Assembly: GCA_002224055.1 (NCBI GenBank)
Contig: AZLU01000001.1
Span: forward strand, 92,985 to 156,984
Source of the DNA: Pezizomycotina sp. ARF18
Taxonomy: Eukaryota; Ascomycota
Length of the DNA stretch: 64,000 bases
Direction: 5' to 3'
Shown here piece by piece: positions 58,740-64,000 of the stretch. The position numbers and the translations under genes are program-made. Position 1 is the stretch's first letter, and every line of letters begins with the position of its first letter. The notes beneath the pieces were generated by a model, which ran no database searches, was not told where the DNA came from, and saw only the letters and a program-made list of their open reading frames with translations.

Positions 58740-59205
58740 TCTAGGTGGAATCCTTATGGCCTCGTCCGACCACCATGCCGACCATGGTCCATATCGGCAA
58801 GCCACGACTCGACTCGCCTCTCGCCTCCTCCTATCGTGATCCCACGCTCTCAACCGTTCCAGTATCTCCCTGCTCCTAGACCGCCCTTCCAATATATAAT
58901 TTTGCAATTCAGCCTTTATTTCGCGAAGGTATTATTATGAAAGTGCTTCCCCCCGGCGGTAAGGGCCGCGTCTCGAATAATTCCAGCGGAACCAGTCTAA
59001 CGTTATAATTAGCCTAGCGAGTCTTTGAGCTCGCGCCTTATTCGCCTATACCATTCCGGCGTTATTATATCGACTGGTTCTGACACGGCTCTGTTCTGCC
59101 TCCATGCCGCTATGTTCTATCGCAGCTGTCGGCGAAAGTAGTCGATGCTGGAGACATCTCCCCATTAATATTAGTGTCGGTATAGTAATTTAGTTTAACT
59201 CTGGA
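58740..59205 (-). pseudogene. Degraded paralogue of the 57.2-57.7 kb gene
   Basis: Minus-strand blocks SSIDYFRRQLR, DIITPEWYRRIRRELKDSL, LDWFRWNYSRRGPYRRG and ILERLRAWDHDRRRREASRV align with the neighbour's SIDYYRRRMR, DVMTPEWHEENRRRAR, FRWNFYERQ and DHNRRHMRRN. Many stops and frame changes. The sequence becomes more AT-rich towards the adjacent RIPed transposon. Confidence 0.5.
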
Positions 59206-59256
59206 GGCATCTTTGATGATTTTGCCATACGAAAAGGTCTAAGTCTTTGTATTGTA

Positions 59257-59303
59257 TAGTTAGTTAACATAATTGTTAGGATACTTACCTAATTAGGAAG
59301 CGA
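59257..59303. repeat. Left TIR of Tc1/mariner element
   Basis: Matches the reverse complement of 63,390-63,435 with a few transition differences, as expected after RIP. TA target site lies outside. Confidence 0.85.
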
Positions 59304-59948
59304 AATACCTTAAATCTATTAGCCCTACGACGTAGAAAATGTCTAATTATAAGGTCTAGAGCTATAATATAGCTATAAAATTAAAATATAATATAATCTA
59401 GATATATATCTATAAAATTTTATAAGTTTAGTACTTAGTATAGCCCCCCTTATTCTTTATATAGGCGTTAACCCGTTATAACTAGCTATTATATAGCTTA
59501 TTAACTATCTTAATATTAATAGCCTTTTATTAGCCTATACTACCTTCTATAGCTCGTCCTCTATATAAGGCCGTTTAGAAGGATCTAAGGCCCTAAACCG
59601 ACGGCGTAGACGCGCTTTTAATATCGCTTATAGGTTCTTAATAGGATTAAGATCTAGACTAGCGTTCTAGGTCGAACCCGGGTTCAAGTGCTCGACCCGG
59701 TCGGGTCAAGGCGCCGGGCCGGCCCGGGTCAGGATTTGGGATTTGGCCGCCGGGCCGGGTACCCGGCCCCGGCCCGGTGCGGGTCGGGTTAACCCGCCAA
59801 GACATTTTATATATAAAAATAATTCTATTTGTAGATATTTTTATATAATTTATATTTTATTTTGCATTTTACATCAATTTGGGAATTATTTTATATATAA
59901 TTATTATATTATTTATTATATTATTTATTATTATATTTGCTAGCTAAC

Positions 59949-60556
59949 AACATCTCCATCCACCAACATCCCCATGCCATGGCTCAACATCTCCATGTCC
60001 GTCCACCAACATCCCCATGCTATGGCTCAACATCTCTATGTCCGTCCACCAACATCTCCATGCTATGGCTCAATATCTCCATGGCATAGCACCGGTATCC
60101 CCATATCATGGCTCAACATCTCCATGTCCATCCACCAACGTCTCCATGGCATGGCTTAAGATCTCCATATCCGTCCACCAACATCCCCATACCATGGCTC
60201 AACATCTCTATGTCCGTCCACCAACATCTCCATGTCCATCCACCAACGTCTCCATGGCATGGCTCAAGATCTCCATGGCAGAGCACCGGTATCCCCATGG
60301 CATGGGGCAACATCTCCATGGCATGGCTCAACATCTCCATGGCCGAGCACCGGTATCCCCATGCTATGGCTCAACATCTCTATGTCCGTCCACCAACATC
60401 CCATGCTATGGCTCAACATCTCCATGGCCGAGCACCGGTATCCCCATGTCATAGGGCAACATCTCCATGGCATGGCTCAACATCTCCATGGCAGAGCACC
60501 GGTATCCCATGGCATGGGGCAACACCGTGGACGTCCTCCCACCAACATCACCATGT
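59949..60556 (+). repeat. Minisatellite array, left arm
   Basis: Tandem units of about 21-22 bp built on CAACATCTCCATG followed by a variable 8-9 bp (TCCGTCCAC, GCATGGCT, GCAGAGCACCGGTATC and others). The variants alternate in a higher-order pattern. Confidence 0.9.
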
Positions 60557-60738
60557 CATATCCCTGTATTAAACCAACATATTAGCAAAACCCCCAAAAC
60601 CAGAGAGATAAAACCAGAGAGATCCTACTTACCAAAACAAAGGACCATAGCGGTATCCCAAGTTGTAGAGGCATACATACGGGAGAACAGCCAGGATTCT
60701 GTAGCATACCGCGATTAGCTGTAGAGTACTCCGGAGAA

Positions 60739-61238
60739 CTTAGAGAATCAAAGTTAGAACTACAGAAGAGTCTAAGTTCTACGAACTCGAAGGGAAGAGT
60801 CCTTTTTAATACCTTAAGCAGACTACTATTAGGATCTAGTACTTCTTCGGTATTAAAAAACGGCTAGTAGGGGTGAAAAACATTTCTTGCGGACGGTCTA
60901 AAGATATGAGGACCTCTTTTTTATCTAAACCGCTCTTAGGGCTTAATACGAGTCATGTAGCGCCTAAATAAGATGAAATTTTCTAAGTTATCTGTAGATC
61001 AGTACTGTAGATCCTCGAAAATTTAATAATTTTGAGATCAGGAGTTCTAATGGCTTTAAGGCGTTCGCAAGAAATGTTTTTCATCTCTACTAGCCGTTTC
61101 TTAATGCCGAAATTATATAGGGTTTGATCGACAGAATTAGTGGTTTTAGGACCGAAAATCCCAATTTTCTAAAGGATAAATCCCTTCGAGTTTAAAAAAT
61201 AAGACTCCTCTGTAGTTCTTACTTTAAATCTCTAAGTC
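60739..61238. repeat. Inner inverted repeat of the foldback element
   Basis: 60,739-60,905 pairs with 61,060-61,238 (shared cores CGGCTAGTAG, GAAAAACATTTCTTGCG, AGAACTACAG and ACTCGAAGGGA). Similarity is lower than in the outer arms, so it may be an older nested foldback or a more diverged part of the arms. Confidence 0.75.
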
Positions 61239-61470
61239 ATCTGTATTACAATACAGGAATCTGCGAAATAAGCCGGGATTCCGGGGTCCGGCACAGGATG
61301 CAGCGGCATCCTATAATACTGCCTTCCCCCCAGTTTTCAACGAAAACGACCTAATCCTCTATTATTTGGTATTGGGATGCCGCCGTGGTTCTTTGGTTTT
61401 GGTAAGTGGGATCTCTCTGGTTTTATCTCTCTGGTTTTAAAGGTTTTGCTAATATGTTGGTTTGATGCAG

Positions 61471-62140
61471 GGACATGACATGGTGATGTTAGTGGGAGGA
61501 CGTCCACGGTGTTGCCCCATGCCATGGGGATACCGGTGCTCTGCCATGGAGATGTTGAGCCATGCCATGGAGATGTTGCCTATGACATGGGGATACCGGT
61601 GCTCGGCCATGGAGATGTTGAGCCATAGCATGGGGATGTTGGTGGACGGACATAGAGATGTTGAGCCATAGCATGGGGATACCGGTGCTCGGCCATGGAG
61701 ATGTTGAGCCATGCCATGGAGATGTTGCCCCATGCCATGGGGATACCGGTGCTCTGCCATGGAGATCTTGAGCCATGCCATGGAGACGTTGGTGGATGGA
61801 CATGGAGATGTTGGTGGACGGACATGGAGATGTTGAGCCATAGCATGGGGATGTTGGTGGACGGACATAGAGATGTTGAGCCATAGCATGGGGATACGGT
61901 GCTCGGCCATGGAGATGTTGAGCCATGCCATGGAGATGTTGCCCCATGCCATGGGGATACCGGTGCTCTGCCATGGAGATCTTGAGCCATGCCATGGAGA
62001 CGTTGGTGGATGGACATGGAGATGTTGGTGGACGGACATAGAGATGTTGAGCCATAGCATGGGGATGTTGGTGGACGGACATGGAGATGTTGAGCCATAG
62101 CATGGGGATGTTGGTGGATGGACATGGAGATGTTGTTAGC
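61471..62140 (-). repeat. Minisatellite array, right arm (inverted)
   Basis: Same unit as the left array in reverse complement (CATGGAGATGTTG...), slightly longer, with a further scattered copy at 62,173-62,216 next to GTTAGCTAG repeats. Confidence 0.9.
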
Positions 62141-63389
62141 TAGCAGATATATATAATAATATAATAAATATTATGTTGGTGGATGGAGATCTTGAGCCAT
62201 GGTATAGGGATGTTGTTAGCTAGTAGATATATATAAATAAAATAGATTATATAAAATAATTCCCAAATCGATATAAAAATGCAAATAAAATATAAAATTA
62301 TATAAAAATATCTACAAATAGAACTATTTTTTATATATAAAAATGTCTTGGCGGGTTAGCCCGGATCGGCCGGGCCGGGCCGGGTTACCGCCGGGCGGGT
62401 TGAAGATGCGCCGGGTACCCGCCGGCGGTCAGAGGGTGCCCAACCCGGCCCGGCCCGCCCGGCCTCAAACGCTAATCTAGACTATTTATAATTTAATCTA
62501 ACTTTAAAATCTTATTATTATTAAACTACTCTTACGCGTACTTCCGCGATAAATTAATATACCGTTATCTATAAATAGTACTCCTATATCGTCTATACCT
62601 AGATCGTTATAAAATAGAAAGAATTTTAAGTCTAATACTTTATCAACCTACTACTATATATTAAAATTAAGCTAATCCGTCTTACTTATATATTTCTTAG
62701 GCGTACGTTATCTATAGTATATAATAGGGCCCTCTAGCTATACGTAATATATACCTATATTATATCGACGTTTTAGACGTTTTAAAGGCCGGTATAAGAT
62801 ATTTTTATTATATTTATTATTAGTAGCGCGTCAATATATATTTTATAAAGTTTAACGGTTATTATATATAGCCGTCTCGTTACTCTATATAATATTTCTA
62901 GCGTCTATTATATTATCGTCCTTATATTATAGATATAGGGTAAGCTTAGCGGCCTTCTTTTCTATATCTAGCTATAGCTTTTTAATAGAACCTATACTTT
63001 AATATTGTGCCTTTATAATATTTAGTCGATAGTATAAAGAGAGATCCTAAGCCGGTATACCGCGTTATTTTAGCTAACGTATTAAATAGATAATCGTTAG
63101 TATATTATATAATATAGCGTATATTATATTAGTAAGTAGGTAACGTCTACCGCTTAAAGGGAGGACGTTAAATAGGCCCGTAGATATATAACGGGAAATA
63201 ATACGTTAATATATACTACTTAAGTAACTAAGTATATCTCGTATTTAGCGATATAAGTATCTTATCGCCGTATTAATAAATAATTTTTACTCGCTAACTT
63301 ATATTTAAGTATTTTCCTAGTATTTTATATAATTATTATTATTAATAAGGTATCGCGATGCGGCGCGTCCGATATTAGATATAGAAATT

Positions 63390-63435
63390 TACTTCCAAAT
63401 TAGGTAAGTGTCCTAATAATTATGTCAACTAACTG
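63390..63435. repeat. Right TIR of Tc1/mariner element
   Basis: Partner of the left TIR. It starts CAGTTAGTTGAC when read inward from the right end. TA follows at 63,436-63,437. Confidence 0.85.
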
Positions 63436-63437
63436 TA

Positions 63438-63950
63438 TATATTTGAACGGAATAGGGAACTCCAGAAAGGTTGTAGTTCTGTAATCTCACCTGAGAATGT
63501 AGTACTCAATGGCCACGGTTATATCATATAATCCAAGTTGCTCAAGCATTACAGTTCGACCATTAATATAACTCACGAGCTTGCGATCAACAGGTCGGAG
63601 GTCAAGCTTATGCTAATTCCTCTACTAATATAGGGCTTCATCGAAATGTCCTTTTATTTTGATCGCCTTTTGGTGTTAGAATATTATGTATCAGCCAAAG
63701 AAAAGCCCGAGTCGCGTCCACAAACCACCTGCCGCATTTTTGGTAAAACCATGGCTAACTTGAGCTTTAGAAGAATACCTTATCATGTAGTAATAGTATC
63801 GACCAATGATAGTACCAATCCGACTTTAAATTCTTTTGAACAATAATTTATACCTCCCTCTCTTTATAATATCTCCCACATAATCATTATTCGAACTTAC
63901 TGTCCCCTCCAGTCCTTCACACCCAAGCACCCTTCAGATTCTCCTTAAGA
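63438..63950. other. Unique sequence right of the transposon
   Basis: Base composition returns to normal at about 63,440. A 66-codon ORF at 63,646 has no recognisable features. Likely upstream region of the next gene. Confidence 0.45.
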
Positions 63951-64000
63951 ATGTTTTCTTATCTTCCTCCCGTAAGTCGGACTCCCCAACCTGCATTCGG
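63951..64000 (+). CDS. Possible start of a gene running off the window
   Basis: ATG 63,951 opens MFSYLPP and is followed directly by a consensus GTAAGT donor. A TATAAT-like stretch lies 85 bases upstream and the leader is pyrimidine-rich. Too short to identify. Confidence 0.25.
   Translation, partial: MFSYLPPVSRTPQPAF

Larger units (their letters stand above)
59660..62474. mobile_element. 2.8-kb hAT-like foldback element inside the Tc1/mariner
   Basis: It is flanked by an exact 8-bp target duplication ATCTAGAC (59,652-59,659 and 62,475-62,482). Ends are TAGCGTT and AACGCTA, fitting the TAGNG-type ends and 8-bp duplications of hAT elements. Almost the whole element is one imperfect palindrome: GC-rich tips (59,690-59,805 and 62,345-62,465), an AT-rich block, a minisatellite array, then a unique stretch of arm, around a central loop near 60,906-61,059. 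No transposase is encoded; long ORFs are by-products of the minisatellite. It is therefore non-autonomous. It inserted into the transposase coding region of the mariner element. Confidence 0.8.
59257..63435 (-). mobile_element. Tc1/mariner transposon, RIP-degraded and interrupted
   Basis: Inverted ends of about 46 bp (59,257-59,303 and 63,390-63,435) share the core AGTTAGTT-[AG]-ACATAATT-[AG]-TTAGGA-[TC]-ACTTACCTAATT, flanked by TA on both sides (59,255-59,256 and 63,436-63,437). On the minus strand the right part (about 62,530-62,620) reads VLFIDNGILIYRGSTRKS, equivalent to the D-N-A-P-x-H block of the DDE domain, and the left part starts SLDLNPIKNL (59,620-59,655), the hallmark S-P-D-L-N-P-I-E-N motif, followed by KARLRRRFRALDP and YIEDEL. 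Without the insertion and its duplicated target the element is about 1.36 kb, normal for the family. The transposase is destroyed by many RIP-type changes. Confidence 0.85.

Noticed and set aside
59974-60718. Several overlapping ORFs of 60-150 codons rich in His, Pro, Ser and Met
   Set aside because: They are translations of the 21-22 bp minisatellite in different frames; all frames are open because the unit lacks stops.
60560-61470. Search for a transposase or other gene in the centre of the foldback element
   Set aside because: No frame longer than about 80 codons without minisatellite content and no transposase motif; treated as non-autonomous.
61337-62125. ORFs up to 204 codons on the minus strand with the same repeated peptide
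   Set aside because: Mirror-image minisatellite array; repeat by-product and not a gene.
59949-62140. CRISPR-like array of short repeats
   Set aside because: Repeats are contiguous with degenerate variants, no unique spacers, and the context is a eukaryotic transposon.
63646-63846. 66-codon ORF near the right end
   Set aside because: No signal peptide, motif or codon pattern; likely chance.

Overview
The window looks like an accessory, repeat-rich region of a filamentous ascomycete (Pezizomycotina). The signs are short GT-AG introns of about 50-80 nt, strongly AT-biased transposon remains of the kind left by repeat-induced point mutation (RIP), and fungal-type genes: a fungal 7-TM rhodopsin-domain protein, a fucose-lectin-type beta-propeller, a CON-10-like KGG protein, MYND and BTB/POZ proteins, and several small secreted proteins. 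No rRNA gene, confident tRNA gene, CRISPR array or bacterial feature was seen.

Layout. 1-1794 is the 3' end of a RIP-degraded Ty1/copia fossil with one LTR. From 2.2 to 17.7 kb lies a dense array of nine related loci (one degraded + locus, then four on the minus strand, then four on the plus strand); two more members sit at 26.6 and 49.6 kb. Full members have an acidic N-terminus, one or two GATA-like zinc fingers, a basic disordered linker and a short helical C-terminal domain with a recurring motif (roughly S-x-x-A-L-x-x-x-[ML]-R ... N-L-x-x-x-L-x-x-x-D-W). In almost every finger a phase-2 intron falls between the first cysteine and the next residues of the C-x2-C knuckle. I do not recognise this as a named family; it is the best candidate here for something undescribed.

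18.6-20.8 kb holds an acidic protein and a MYND-finger gene. 22.0-25.6 kb holds three related small secreted proteins. A CON-10-like stress protein lies at 27.8 kb, a small secreted protein at 31.4 kb, a broken fucose-lectin-type gene at 34.7-35.9 kb, and two paralogues of an unknown family at 36.3-38.1 and 39.9-41.1 kb. Then follow a 7-TM protein (43.1-44.5), a short secreted peptide (45.5), an unknown three-exon gene (46.5-47.3), a BTB/POZ gene (47.8-49.1), an F-box/LRR-like fragment (51.4-52.1), two paralogues of a secreted-protein family (52.7-53.9 and 54.5-56.2) and two paralogues of a short unknown family (57.2-57.7 and 58.7-59.2).

59.26-63.44 kb is a nested transposon. A RIP-degraded Tc1/mariner element with clear TIRs and TA target duplication is split by a 2,815-bp foldback element with hAT-like features: an exact 8-bp target duplication, ends TAGCGTT/AACGCTA, GC-rich tips and a minisatellite in each arm.

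Many host genes read as conserved protein in two or three frames joined by one-base shifts, mostly in short homopolymers. This could be gene decay or uncorrected indels in a long-read assembly. Splice sites and ends given below are read by eye and should be taken as models.
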